Of a stretch of DNA of 64,000 nucleotides, positions 54,997 to 63,697 are shown one piece after another. Below the pieces are notes generated by a model. That model was not told where the DNA came from. It was given only the letters and a program-made list of their open reading frames with translations, and searched no databases. Positions within the stretch are counted from its first letter, which is position 1; each line of letters begins with the position of its first letter. The stretch is taken from positions 992,001 through 1,056,000 of the forward strand of contig NZ_OZ026454.1 of assembly GCF_964019585.1 (NCBI RefSeq), in the 5' to 3' direction. Both the position numbers and the translations under genes were made by a program. Origin of the DNA: Candidatus Mesenet endosymbiont of Agriotes lineatus (GTDB lineage: Bacteria > Pseudomonadota > Alphaproteobacteria > Rickettsiales > Anaplasmataceae).

Positions 54997-57675
54997 TTAT
55001 TTACTTATATCTAAAGCAGCTGAGATTATCGCTTCCTGCTCCTTATTATGAATGCTCAAGTAACCACAAGCAGGAGATGAAGATGCAGGTCTTGCTATGC
55101 ATTTAGGACGCTTTGCTTTATGATTACCTAGCTTTGATAACTCATCCTCTATTAAATGATTTACAAAAAACCAAGCTCCCATATTGTACGGTTCTTCCTG
55201 ACACCATGCTACTTCTGCGTTTTGGTATTTCTTCAGTTCGCAAACAAGTTGCTCAGCTGGAAAAGGGTAAAATTGCTCAAGACGTACAATAGCTATGTCA
55301 TCTATTTCTTTAGATTCACGCGTTTCTATTAAATCATAATACAATTTTCCACTACATATTAAAAGCTTCCGTATTTTTGCATTTTCCACTAAATCTGCAC
55401 TTATTTCCGTAATGACTGGTTTAAAGCTTCCCTTAAAATCAGATAAATTAGAAACTGCTCTTTTATGACGCAAGAGCGATTTTGGTGTAAACACTATAAG
55501 AGGCTTACGGAAGTCTCTATGTATTTGCCTACGCAAAGCATAAAAATAATTGGCTGGCGTAGAACAGTTTACAACCTGCATATTATCTTCTGCACATAAT
55601 TGCAAGAACCTCTCTATTCTTGCTGAGCTATGCTCAGGACCTTGTCCTTCATAACCATGGGGTAAAAGTAAAACCAAACCACTAGAGCGAAGCCATTTTG
55701 TTTCAGCAGATGAAATAAACTGATCAATAATAATTTGGGCACCATTGGCAAAATCACCAAATTGTCCTTCCCATAGAACAAGAGTATTAGGACAGTCCAA
55801 ACTATAACCATACTCAAAACCCATAACTGCATATTCTGATAATGGACTGTCTATTACTTCAAAATATGCTTGTTTTTCATCTATATTATTTAAAGACACA
55901 AACACTTTTTCTGTAACTTGGTCTATAAGCTTAGCATGACGATGAGAAAATGTTCCTCTACCACTGTCCTGACCTGATAAACGTACTCTAATATTCTCAG
56001 ATAAAAGCGATCCAAATGCTAAAGCTTCAGCTGTTCCCCAATCAATGTTACAACCAGAATCTATAGCTGCAAATCTACTGGCAAGTATCTTTTTTATCTT
56101 ACTGTTAATACTAAACGTACTGGGAACATTGCTATTGATTTTCTCTCCTATTTCCTTTAACTTTTCTATCGCAACTCCAGTATCAGTCAGATAATCAGTA
56201 AAATCACCAATTTTGGGTCTACGAAAACTTGACCAGTTACCAAAAAACCAATCAGCTTTACTGGGAGTATAATTTATTGAATTTCTTAAATTCTCATCTA
56301 GAATAGCAGAAAAACTATCGCGCAAGTTATTGTATTCTTCTTCATCTACAATTTTTTGTTCAATCAGTTTTTGAGCATATAATTTTGCAGTAGTTTTATG
56401 CTCAGATATTAGTTTATACATTAAAGGCTGAGTAAACACCGGTTCATCACCCTCATTATGACCATAACGGCGATAGCAAACTAGATCAATAACTATATCT
56501 TTTTTAAATTTTTGCCTATACTCAAGAGCTAAGGAACAAGTAAAACTCATAGCTTCTGGATCATCACCATTAACATGAAGAATTGGTGCTTCGATAAACT
56601 TTGCTAAATCTGAACAATAAAAAGTAGAACGTGCATCTTTGGGATTTGTAGTAAAACCTATTTGATTATTAACTATAATGTGTACGATACCACCTATATT
56701 ATACCCAGGAATTCTACTCAATGATAAAGTTTCAAAAACAACTCCTTGTCCAGCAAAAGCTGCATCACCATGAATTAGAACTCCAAGAACTAATGACCTT
56801 TCATTATCATTTGCCAAATCTTGCTTTGCTCTCACTCTTCCCATAACTATGGGATTTACTGCTTCTAAATGGGAAGGGTTGGAGCACAATGTTAGGTGCA
56901 AGCTTTTTCCACCTACGGATTTCCTATCACAAGAGTAACCTAGGTGATATTTTACATCACCTGCCACTTCAGGAGCATCATGGTGTGCAAGATTACCTTT
57001 AAACTCTGATATCATAGCAGAATATTTTTTGCCCATAAATTTTGTTAAAACGCTCAAGCGTCCACGATGAGCCATACCTAAAACTATCTCATTTATATTA
57101 AAAACAAAAGTATCATCTATAATTTTCTCAAGCCCAACCATGAGCGATTCTGCGCCTTCAATAGAAAAACGTTTGTATCCAGGAAACTTGGTATGTAAAA
57201 ACTGCTCAAACATTTCGGTTTCCACTAAATGTTTAAGTATTGTCTTTCTATTATGTTCATCTAAGTTGTAGTGCTGATTTTCAATCTTATTTTGCAGCCA
57301 TTCTACCTCTTCAGAAGAAGAGATATGCATAAATTCAAATCCAATACTTCTGCAATAAATATTTTTAAGTGAAGCAATCAACTCTTGTGAAGCATCCATC
57401 ATATCAGCTAAAGGCACCTGAGCTTTAAGAGGATTAACATCTGCATAAAGATGGCCGTTACACCTGAAAAAATTGAGCAAGTTAAATTTTGGATCTTCAT
57501 TTTGCGTGTTAGCAATTATAGATTTTTTATCAGCAGTGAAATCCCCAGAAAAAACTACTTTCCAATCATCACTGACTAATTTATCATCCAACAAATAACG
57601 TTGATAGGCATCATCTATAAAAGCTGCATTAATGACAAACAAATGAGAACTGTTATTTGAATAATACTTAGACAT
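54997..57675 (-). CDS. sucA: 2-oxoglutarate dehydrogenase E1 component
   Basis: The thiamine-diphosphate-dependent E1 subunit of the 2-oxoglutarate dehydrogenase complex, which decarboxylates 2-oxoglutarate in the TCA cycle. The start is placed at ATG 57675 (MSKYYSNNSSHLFVINAAFI), because the longer frame to 57762 would overlap virB9 and lacks family sequence. The 892-aa product has EVLGMAHRGRLSVL-type sequence (here IVLGMAHRGRLSVL), the VLIHGDAAFAGQGVV cofactor region, and a C-terminal pyrimidine-binding part (LLPHGYEGQGPEHSSARIER). The length is typical. It follows virB9-2 by 25 bp, so the two are probably co-transcribed. sucB is not in the window. Confidence 0.95.
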   Translation of the reverse strand: MSKYYSNNSSHLFVINAAFIDDAYQRYLLDDKLVSDDWKVVFSGDFTADKKSIIANTQNEDPKFNLLNFFRCNGHLYADVNPLKAQVPLADMMDASQELIASLKNIYCRSIGFEFMHISSSEEVEWLQNKIENQHYNLDEHNRKTILKHLVETEMFEQFLHTKFPGYKRFSIEGAESLMVGLEKIIDDTFVFNINEIVLGMAHRGRLSVLTKFMGKKYSAMISEFKGNLAHHDAPEVAGDVKYHLGYSCDRKSVGGKSLHLTLCSNPSHLEAVNPIVMGRVRAKQDLANDNERSLVLGVLIHGDAAFAGQGVVFETLSLSRIPGYNIGGIVHIIVNNQIGFTTNPKDARSTFYCSDLAKFIEAPILHVNGDDPEAMSFTCSLALEYRQKFKKDIVIDLVCYRRYGHNEGDEPVFTQPLMYKLISEHKTTAKLYAQKLIEQKIVDEEEYNNLRDSFSAILDENLRNSINYTPSKADWFFGNWSSFRRPKIGDFTDYLTDTGVAIEKLKEIGEKINSNVPSTFSINSKIKKILASRFAAIDSGCNIDWGTAEALAFGSLLSENIRVRLSGQDSGRGTFSHRHAKLIDQVTEKVFVSLNNIDEKQAYFEVIDSPLSEYAVMGFEYGYSLDCPNTLVLWEGQFGDFANGAQIIIDQFISSAETKWLRSSGLVLLLPHGYEGQGPEHSSARIERFLQLCAEDNMQVVNCSTPANYFYALRRQIHRDFRKPLIVFTPKSLLRHKRAVSNLSDFKGSFKPVITEISADLVENAKIRKLLICSGKLYYDLIETRESKEIDDIAIVRLEQFYPFPAEQLVCELKKYQNAEVAWCQEEPYNMGAWFFVNHLIEDELSKLGNHKAKRPKCIARPASSSPACGYLSIHNKEQEAIISAALDISK

Positions 57676-57700
57676 TATATAATTATTGAAATTACATAAA

Positions 57701-58528
57701 TTAATATACTCTTTTCCTAAACTTTTTGCTACCATTTTTAAAATAATGAGACATTTGTTCATTAAATAAACAAGCAGTCGCTGCTCCGTGTCTTAAAGTA
57801 AAGACAGCACTAACTCTTTCAATAATAACGTAATCATCTACTACGCGAAAATTTATTAATGACTCATATCCTTCGTAATCAACTAAAAATATAGATGGTA
57901 AGTCAGTGTTAGTACTACTGAACTGCAAATAAGTAAATTTTCCATCATCAAATACCTTTAATGGAACTATTGCTTGACTACCTCTACTATGAGCAACAGA
58001 GTAGTTAAAATTAAGTCCTTGTCCTACAACTTCAGGATCGCTTAAATCTGGGATAACTGTTTGATTAGCTGGAATAATTACGTCTTTGTTTGAGTCACCT
58101 AAAGATATATTTCCCTCATTTGATGAATAAACAAATCTAACTTCATAGGCAAGCCTAGGATCATCTAGTCCTTTTGCTTCTTCTGCATGAAGTTCAAAAT
58201 GATATACTCTTTTATTAGTGATAATCGTTGCATTAGTATCAGCATTATCTTCTATAGGCTTTATAAATAATCTATTACTCTCAGGATTAAGTTGCCAACC
58301 AGTTGAATCACCCATTGAAATGGTACCAATACTTTCTCCTTCTTCAAAAAGAATACTAGATTGATATCCATAAAAACCAATATATTCATGTATTGACTGA
58401 GGATTATAGCTCATCACTTTAATGTGATCGTTAGTAGCTATTGATCGTACTGCTTGCTCTGCTAGTCCATAATCACTAAAAAGTATAGAAAAAATAAATA
58501 GTGGCGTGATAATTAAAGACTTATCCAT
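57701..58528 (-). CDS. virB9-2: VirB9-type IV secretion protein, orphan paralogue
   Basis: VirB9/TrbG proteins form part of the outer-membrane core of type IV secretion channels. ATG 58528 (MDKSLIITPLFIFSILFSDY) gives a clear signal peptide, cut after about residue 25 (YGLAEQ). The N-terminal VirB9 domain has the GFYGYQSSILFEEGESIGTI stretch; the C-terminal domain carries NFNYSVAHSRGSQAIVPLKV and the FTYLQF motif. No other vir genes are adjacent. Rickettsiales, Wolbachia included, carry extra virB9 copies outside the virB8-D4 operon, so virB9-2 is the likely identity. It is placed directly before sucA. Confidence 0.85.
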   Translation of the reverse strand: MDKSLIITPLFIFSILFSDYGLAEQAVRSIATNDHIKVMSYNPQSIHEYIGFYGYQSSILFEEGESIGTISMGDSTGWQLNPESNRLFIKPIEDNADTNATIITNKRVYHFELHAEEAKGLDDPRLAYEVRFVYSSNEGNISLGDSNKDVIIPANQTVIPDLSDPEVVGQGLNFNYSVAHSRGSQAIVPLKVFDDGKFTYLQFSSTNTDLPSIFLVDYEGYESLINFRVVDDYVIIERVSAVFTLRHGAATACLFNEQMSHYFKNGSKKFRKRVY

Positions 58529-58899
58529 ATAAATAGATACCCTACAAAAATGGAATTTTAGCATCGATCAAACAGAATTGCAATTGCTCTAACTTAATTC
58601 AGTAATACTAAAGATAAGTGAAAAACATTTTAAGACATATAAAACATTTCTTAGTAAATAGTTATTTTAAAGTTTTAAAAATTTTTCTTCTTTATAATAG
58701 TAGAAAATAAGTTGAATTTATTATTAACAATACAATTAAATATTTGTTTAATACAATTTTTATGTATACTACTCATATATATATTATACATATAATATAC
58801 ATTTTTATATACATAGAGTACATTTATATGTACACTTTATATGTTAAAAATTTGAAGCGTTAGATAAACATATCAATATTTTAGAACAAAGGAATTAGT
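58529..58899 (+). promoter_or_regulatory. AT-rich divergent control region with palindromic site
   Basis: No gene fits here. Near the XRE gene the DNA has several alternating TATA/ACAT runs and a clean inverted repeat, gtacat-ttat-atgtac, at 58818-58833, with related tatacat and tgtac words over 58765-58845. It lies 66 bp upstream of a small DNA-binding protein gene and could be its own operator. Inference only. Confidence 0.4.
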
Positions 58900-59160
58900 A
58901 TGAAAAAGATTTTAGTGCAAAAAATAAAGGAGATTATTGAAAAAGAAGGATGGAACCAAACAAAAGCGGCCTTACTTTTAAACATTGATCAACCAAAAAT
59001 TTCTCAAATAAAACATAGCAAAACTCAAGGCTTTTCTCTTGAACGTTTATTATCATTTTTAACTAAATTGCATTTTGGAATAGATTTAGCTAAATTGCAT
59101 TATGAAATAGAATTAACCCCAAATGAAATAAAATTAGTAATAAATAAAAATATAGACTAA
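58900..59160 (+). CDS. XRE-family helix-turn-helix regulator
   Basis: An 86-aa protein consisting almost wholly of a lambda-repressor-like HTH: WNQTKAALLLNIDQPKISQI near residues 18-37 gives the recognition helix pair, followed by the FSLERLLSFLTKLHFGIDLA helices seen in HigA-type antitoxins. No HigB/RelE-like toxin gene is adjacent, so it may act as a solitary regulator. Inverted repeats lie in the upstream DNA. It precedes rpoZ by about 105 bp on the same strand. Confidence 0.82.
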   Translation: MKKILVQKIKEIIEKEGWNQTKAALLLNIDQPKISQIKHSKTQGFSLERLLSFLTKLHFGIDLAKLHYEIELTPNEIKLVINKNID

Positions 59161-59265
59161 AACAATAATAGTATTAAAGATTTTTAATATAGATAATATT
59201 TTATAAGTTGTCATTGATACTAAAACAGTTTATAATGCAAACTAATTAATTTATCCCTGAAAATA

Positions 59266-59661
59266 ATGGCTGATGTTATAATTGAAAAATGCTTGTCTCA
59301 TATTAATAATCGTTTTAAGTTAGTTGTTTTAGCAAGTCAAAGGGTTCACTGTCTTAATATAGGTGCTGAGCCTGTAATTACATGTACAAAAAGTAAAAAT
59401 ACAACAATTGCTTTAAATGAAATAGCAAGTGATAAACTAGACTATCATACACTGTTTAATCTTGCAGTTAACAGGTGTAAAAAATCTATTGAAGCTACTA
59501 TTGGTAGTAACAAAAAAAGTTTAGATGAATTTAATGATGGTATAGAAAAAACAGATTTTTTTGGTAATGAAGAATTAAGTGATCAGGAAGATAATTTAAA
59601 CAATGACCAAGACCTCTTGTGTGAAGATGATATTAACATAGAGGATGGACTAAATCTATAG
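59266..59661 (+). CDS. rpoZ: RNA polymerase omega subunit
   Basis: Omega helps fold and hold the beta' subunit in RNA polymerase. The 131-aa protein starts MADVIIEKCLSHINNRFKLV and continues VVLASQRVHCLN, matching the conserved RFxLVxxAxxRxxQL region; the second conserved block is NTTIALNEIASDKL. The C-terminal 45 residues are acidic (EELSDQEDNLNNDQDLLCED), an extension common in Rickettsiales. It lies 8 bp upstream of the Smr gene and forms an operon with it. Confidence 0.92.
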   Translation: MADVIIEKCLSHINNRFKLVVLASQRVHCLNIGAEPVITCTKSKNTTIALNEIASDKLDYHTLFNLAVNRCKKSIEATIGSNKKSLDEFNDGIEKTDFFGNEELSDQEDNLNNDQDLLCEDDINIEDGLNL

Positions 59662-59669
59662 TATTCCAT

Positions 59670-60188
59670 ATGCAAGATGATGATAAGTTTGATTTTTCAT
59701 TGTGGTGCTCTGTTATAAAAAATATAACACCTATTACTAATAATAAAATACTTCCTATTAAGAAGAAATTAGTAGCTTTTAACTCACATAATAATGTTAA
59801 CTATTATTTAAATAATAAATTTGATTTTATAAAAGAAGAAAAATTAAAGTCCTACGATATCGACCACAACACAAAGATAAAAGTAATTAAAGGCAAATAC
59901 GCCTTAGATGATCAACTAGACTTACATGGCTATAGCCTAGATAAGGCATATTCAATTTTGCTCAATTTCATTACAGAACATTACCATGTAGGTAGTAGAT
60001 GCCTTTTGATCATTACTGGTTATGGAAATCAGATAAACACTGGAGTGATAAAAAATAACTTTGCTAATTGGCTAAACAGCAGTGAAATACAACATATGAT
60101 ACTCTACTATACACAAGCAACCAAAATACATGGAGGAAAAGGAGCATTTTATGTGCTCCTTAGGAGAATTAGAACAAAACACAAATAA
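59670..60188 (+). CDS. Smr-domain protein
   Basis: A 172-aa protein with an N-terminal polar region and a C-terminal Smr (MutS2-type) domain at about residues 85-170. The LDLHGYSLDKA motif starts the domain, followed by a CLLIITGYGNQINTG loop and the terminal HGGKGAFYVLLRR strand. Stand-alone Smr proteins of this size are common in alphaproteobacteria and are thought to be nucleases or nucleic-acid binders. It is downstream of rpoZ and convergent, by 3 bp, with the next gene. Confidence 0.85.
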   Translation: MQDDDKFDFSLWCSVIKNITPITNNKILPIKKKLVAFNSHNNVNYYLNNKFDFIKEEKLKSYDIDHNTKIKVIKGKYALDDQLDLHGYSLDKAYSILLNFITEHYHVGSRCLLIITGYGNQINTGVIKNNFANWLNSSEIQHMILYYTQATKIHGGKGAFYVLLRRIRTKHK

Positions 60189-60191
60189 GAA

Positions 60192-60905
60192 CTATTTCCT
60201 ATCACCAAATAATCTTAACAAACTTAAGAATATATTAATGAAGTTAAAATATAAGCTAGTTGCTTCCATTATAGCCAATTTATTAGTTGCAATTTCTGAA
60301 CCATCATTAAATTGATAATATAAATCTTTTATTCTTTGTGCATCATAAGCAGTCATGAGAGTAAATATTACTACTGTAATCAGTGAAATAGCAAATTGAA
60401 GGGGATGACTACCTAAAAACAAATTAGTCAAAGAAGCAATAATAAGACCTATAACACCCATCATTAAAAACGACCCAAGCTTTGTTAAATCGTGTTTTGT
60501 ATTATTACCATATAACGCCATTGAACCAAACATTGCTGCTGTTATAAAAAACACCCTAGCTATGCTCTCAGCCGTATAAACAACAAATATATAGGATAAA
60601 GACACACCCACCAATGCTGAAAAAGAAATAAACAGAGCTATTGTCGATTGAAAGCTAAGTGAATGAAGCTTATAGGACATAACAGATACTAATATAACTG
60701 GTAAAAACACAACAAGCCACTGTAAAGGAGTACCATATACTGCTGACATTACAGCTTGAGAAGAAGCTACAAAAAATGCAACTATACCAGTAATACCAAG
60801 AGCTATTGCCATATAGTTATAAACCTTAACGAGATAACTCCTTAGCCCTGCATTATAGTATACACCCTGTGATCTAACATTTTGTTGATCCCTAACAAAT
60901 GACAT
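60192..60905 (-). CDS. Bax inhibitor-1 family membrane protein
   Basis: A 237-aa polytopic protein starting MSFVRDQQNVRSQGVYYNAG, like the YbhL/YccA members of the Bax inhibitor-1 (TMBIM) family. About seven hydrophobic helices run from residue 25 to 235, including the family's AMFGSMALYGNNTKHDLTKL loop and the TAYDAQRIKDLY motif. Bacterial members are linked to membrane protein quality control (FtsH) or ion leak. The length and topology are normal. It is convergent with the Smr gene. Confidence 0.9.
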   Translation of the reverse strand: MSFVRDQQNVRSQGVYYNAGLRSYLVKVYNYMAIALGITGIVAFFVASSQAVMSAVYGTPLQWLVVFLPVILVSVMSYKLHSLSFQSTIALFISFSALVGVSLSYIFVVYTAESIARVFFITAAMFGSMALYGNNTKHDLTKLGSFLMMGVIGLIIASLTNLFLGSHPLQFAISLITVVIFTLMTAYDAQRIKDLYYQFNDGSEIATNKLAIMEATSLYFNFINIFLSLLRLFGDRK

Positions 60906-60980
60906 ACATTAAACCTTTAAAAACATATTATCTGCTCAATATAACAATAAATACTTAATAATTCAATAAGAATGTTGTTC

Positions 60981-61994
60981 TTAACACATCCCTGGCGTAG
61001 CTTCTGCTTTATTAGCTTGAGGTGGTTCATTTCGAATTCCACTAATAAACTCTGATTGCTTTTTTATTGTTTGATCAGCGAGATTAATATTCAACCCAAA
61101 TCCCACTAAAAATATTGCCACACCTATTACCCCAAACATTAATCCAAGTGGCAAAGTATCCATTTTAAACCCTTTTCCTATATTGCCAGTATAGCCTATT
61201 GAATTAGTTACCTCAAGCGATAGCAGAACCTTCCTTATTAACATAAATAAACCACCAACAGCTATCAGTCCTGCTCCCATTAAAGCCTTTTTATCAAAAG
61301 TGCCTTTATCTCCTTCCTCTTTAAGAAGCAATTCCTTATCAGTACCTACTTTTTTACCTGACTTATATTTATCGATTGCAATATATAAAAACATTAGCGC
61401 AACACCAAAACATATGACATTAGATATTGTGTCAGATATACCTTGAAAGTTCATAGCTGCGTTTTCAAGCCCAAGCGATTTGTTTGTGCCTGAGATGGCT
61501 CCCCAAATATTGAGTACTACTGCTAATTCTGTAATTACTATTACTAAAGATGCAAAAGCATCTAAATAAACAGCGCTTTTTTCAAGCTTATTATCTTGTA
61601 TTTCTTCTTTATTTTCTTTACTTAACGCTTGTAACTCTTTCTCTTTTTTCCTTTGCTTATTATAAATATGAATTAATGCAATTGAACAAATTAAGGATGC
61701 TATACAAAAAACTAAAGCAGTAGTTTCAAGAACATTTCCATAATACAACGTCTCCTCAGCTTTAAGATTTAATATCTCTGATTGTAAAACCGCAAAGCCA
61801 GCCCATATGAGCGCAAATGCAAGTGAAGTTCCAACTACAATATACCTTCTTTTTTGGTTCATTTGTATTAGATAAAGTTTTTCTTGGTTTAATTTTTTCT
61901 TTCTTTCTTCTAATGCTATTTCTTCTTCTACTAACTTTTGTTTTGCTGTTTCATCTTGTGATTCTTTACCCATACTTGAACCTGCTGCTGTCAT
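60981..61994 (-). CDS. Unknown multi-pass membrane protein
   Basis: ATG 61994 (MTAAGSSMGKESQDETAKQK) is preferred, with a gtgggg ribosome-binding site; a GTG start four codons upstream is possible. The 337-aa product opens with a charged, probably coiled-coil segment (residues 15-45). It then has about six membrane helices (including IVVGTSLAFALIWAGFAVL, FCIASLICSIALIHIY and LPLGLMFGVIGVAIFLVGFG) separated by charged loops (KEKELQALSKENKEEIQ). No family is recognised, though such proteins occur beside housekeeping genes in Wolbachia. Its neighbours do not suggest a role. Confidence 0.75.
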   Translation of the reverse strand: MTAAGSSMGKESQDETAKQKLVEEEIALEERKKKLNQEKLYLIQMNQKRRYIVVGTSLAFALIWAGFAVLQSEILNLKAEETLYYGNVLETTALVFCIASLICSIALIHIYNKQRKKEKELQALSKENKEEIQDNKLEKSAVYLDAFASLVIVITELAVVLNIWGAISGTNKSLGLENAAMNFQGISDTISNVICFGVALMFLYIAIDKYKSGKKVGTDKELLLKEEGDKGTFDKKALMGAGLIAVGGLFMLIRKVLLSLEVTNSIGYTGNIGKGFKMDTLPLGLMFGVIGVAIFLVGFGLNINLADQTIKKQSEFISGIRNEPPQANKAEATPGMC

Positions 61995-62086
61995 ATCTGA
62001 CCCCACAAATTGACATATAATTTAAGATGTACATCTAAACACCTTAACATTAAATTATATCTACTTTAGGTTAAATAGTCAATATT

Positions 62087-62647
62087 TTACTTAAGCTTGC
62101 TACTAGTTTGATAAAACCCTTGTATAATATAGTTATAGCATGACCATATTGCAGTTATTGCTGCAATCCATAAACATATACTTCCTATATATTTAACAAT
62201 TGAATAATTATCAGTAATCAGCATTATCACAGCTATCATTTGAAAGAAAGTTTTTACTTTTCCAATTTTGCTAACAGGTATTCTAATAGTTGAATACTCC
62301 CTCAGTCCTGATACTAAAATTTCCCTGCAAACTATAATTATCGATGGTATCACGGTAAAATCATTTATTTTTTGTTTGTAGATCAACATAATTATTGTAG
62401 AAATAACTATTAATTTATCAGCTATTGGGTCAAATAATTTGCCAAATTCTGACTGTACATCCCATACACGTGCTAAATAGCCATCAAAAAAATCAGTAAT
62501 ACATGCAAATAGAAATATTGATATTGTTATCCAACAGGTGTACTGGCTTTCAATATAAAAACTAGATATCATCATAGGTATTGCCAAAACACGGGAGAGT
62601 GTTAGTAAGTTAGGTAGTTTTTGTTTAAAATAATTCCACATTATCAT
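62087..62647 (-). CDS. pgsA: CDP-diacylglycerol-glycerol-3-phosphate 3-phosphatidyltransferase
   Basis: Makes phosphatidylglycerol phosphate, the committed step to phosphatidylglycerol. The CDP-alcohol phosphotransferase motif D-x2-D-G-x2-A-R-x8-G-x3-D-x3-D is complete (DFFDGYLAR, then EFGKLFDPIADK). The protein has five or six membrane helices and starts MIMWNYFKQKLPNLLTLSR; ATG 62647 is preferred to a longer frame from 62680, and ATG 62641 is also possible. The 186-aa length is normal for the enzyme. No partner gene is adjacent. Confidence 0.92.
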   Translation of the reverse strand: MIMWNYFKQKLPNLLTLSRVLAIPMMISSFYIESQYTCWITISIFLFACITDFFDGYLARVWDVQSEFGKLFDPIADKLIVISTIIMLIYKQKINDFTVIPSIIIVCREILVSGLREYSTIRIPVSKIGKVKTFFQMIAVIMLITDNYSIVKYIGSICLWIAAITAIWSCYNYIIQGFYQTSSKLK

Positions 62648-62845
62648 TATAATACTTTCAAGTGGGCAATATACCATCATATAAATGAACGTAATTAATC
62701 ACAAATATTTTCTATTTTTTATGACAAACTAAAAAATAACTTGAACTCGAATTTTAAACCTATACTTCAATACTGAAGCTTTAAAGTATGCTATAGAAAA
62801 ATTGCCACTTTAAATACTTTTAATAGAGCAATAGATAAAAGTTTT

Positions 62846-63697
62846 TTAGTTGAAACATGCTTTAAAATTTTTTGCAATACTGCTCATAATAGCAAAATAT
62901 GCTTCTTTTCCTGGAGTAATATTATTACCAATTGGATCAAGTATCTTAATCTCAACACTATTTGTAAAGATGCTGCTTCTTACATATTGCTCTTGTGGTT
63001 CGGAGAATATACATCTTATATTATTTTCTTTTATTATTCTTTTTATTTTGTTTATAGTACTAATTTTGATTGATGCCTCATCTCCTAAAGGGAGAATTCC
63101 TCTTGGTGCTGACAAATTAAAATATTTTTCAAAATATTGATAGGCATCATGCACTACAATATACGGCTGATCCTTTGAGCTGCTTAGCTCTCTTTTAATT
63201 TCTTGTGCATTTCTTTCTATCCTTTCTATGGTTTCTTCAGCATTCTTTTTATAAATCCAAGAATTTGCTTTATCAACCTCACTAAGTATTGAGCTAATAT
63301 GATTAACCATTATTTTTGCGTTTTCTGGACTTAACCAAACATGAAAGTCTTTTACATTTTTAGTATGCATGCAGGTCGATCTTAATGGTAGAAGATCTAC
63401 TTTTTGTGAGAGTGCAACTAGTGTTTTTCTCCTAATGTTTTTTATAAATGTTTCTAGCTGATCAGAAACGTAAAATATAACATCGCTATGCTCTAATTTG
63501 TTTGCATTTGAAGGTTTTAACATATAATCATGTATTGATACTACATCATCAATTAGCAGCTCTGGCTCTGTAACCCCATATGTGACAGAAGCAACAAGGG
63601 AATGTATTGGTTTTATCGTTGCAATAATTTTAGGGGGATGAGAGTTAGCGTTTGATTGTATTAAAACAAGTAATAAAAAGAGAAAGACGTGTTTCAT
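62846..63697 (-). CDS. znuA: Zinc ABC transporter substrate-binding protein
   Basis: A periplasmic metal-binding protein of the cluster-9 (ZnuA/TroA) family. The 283-aa product has a signal peptide (MKHVFLFLLLVLIQSNANSH). Metal-ligand regions are visible: IKPIHSLVASV with its histidine near residue 33, DFHVWLSPENAK, and VVHDAYQYFEKYF. The His/Asp-rich loop of many zinc-specific members is short or absent, so manganese or iron specificity cannot be excluded. It is divergent from the transporter ATPase gene, and the two 5' ends overlap. Confidence 0.9.
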   Translation of the reverse strand: MKHVFLFLLLVLIQSNANSHPPKIIATIKPIHSLVASVTYGVTEPELLIDDVVSIHDYMLKPSNANKLEHSDVIFYVSDQLETFIKNIRRKTLVALSQKVDLLPLRSTCMHTKNVKDFHVWLSPENAKIMVNHISSILSEVDKANSWIYKKNAEETIERIERNAQEIKRELSSSKDQPYIVVHDAYQYFEKYFNLSAPRGILPLGDEASIKISTINKIKRIIKENNIRCIFSEPQEQYVRSSIFTNSVEIKILDPIGNNITPGKEAYFAIMSSIAKNFKACFN

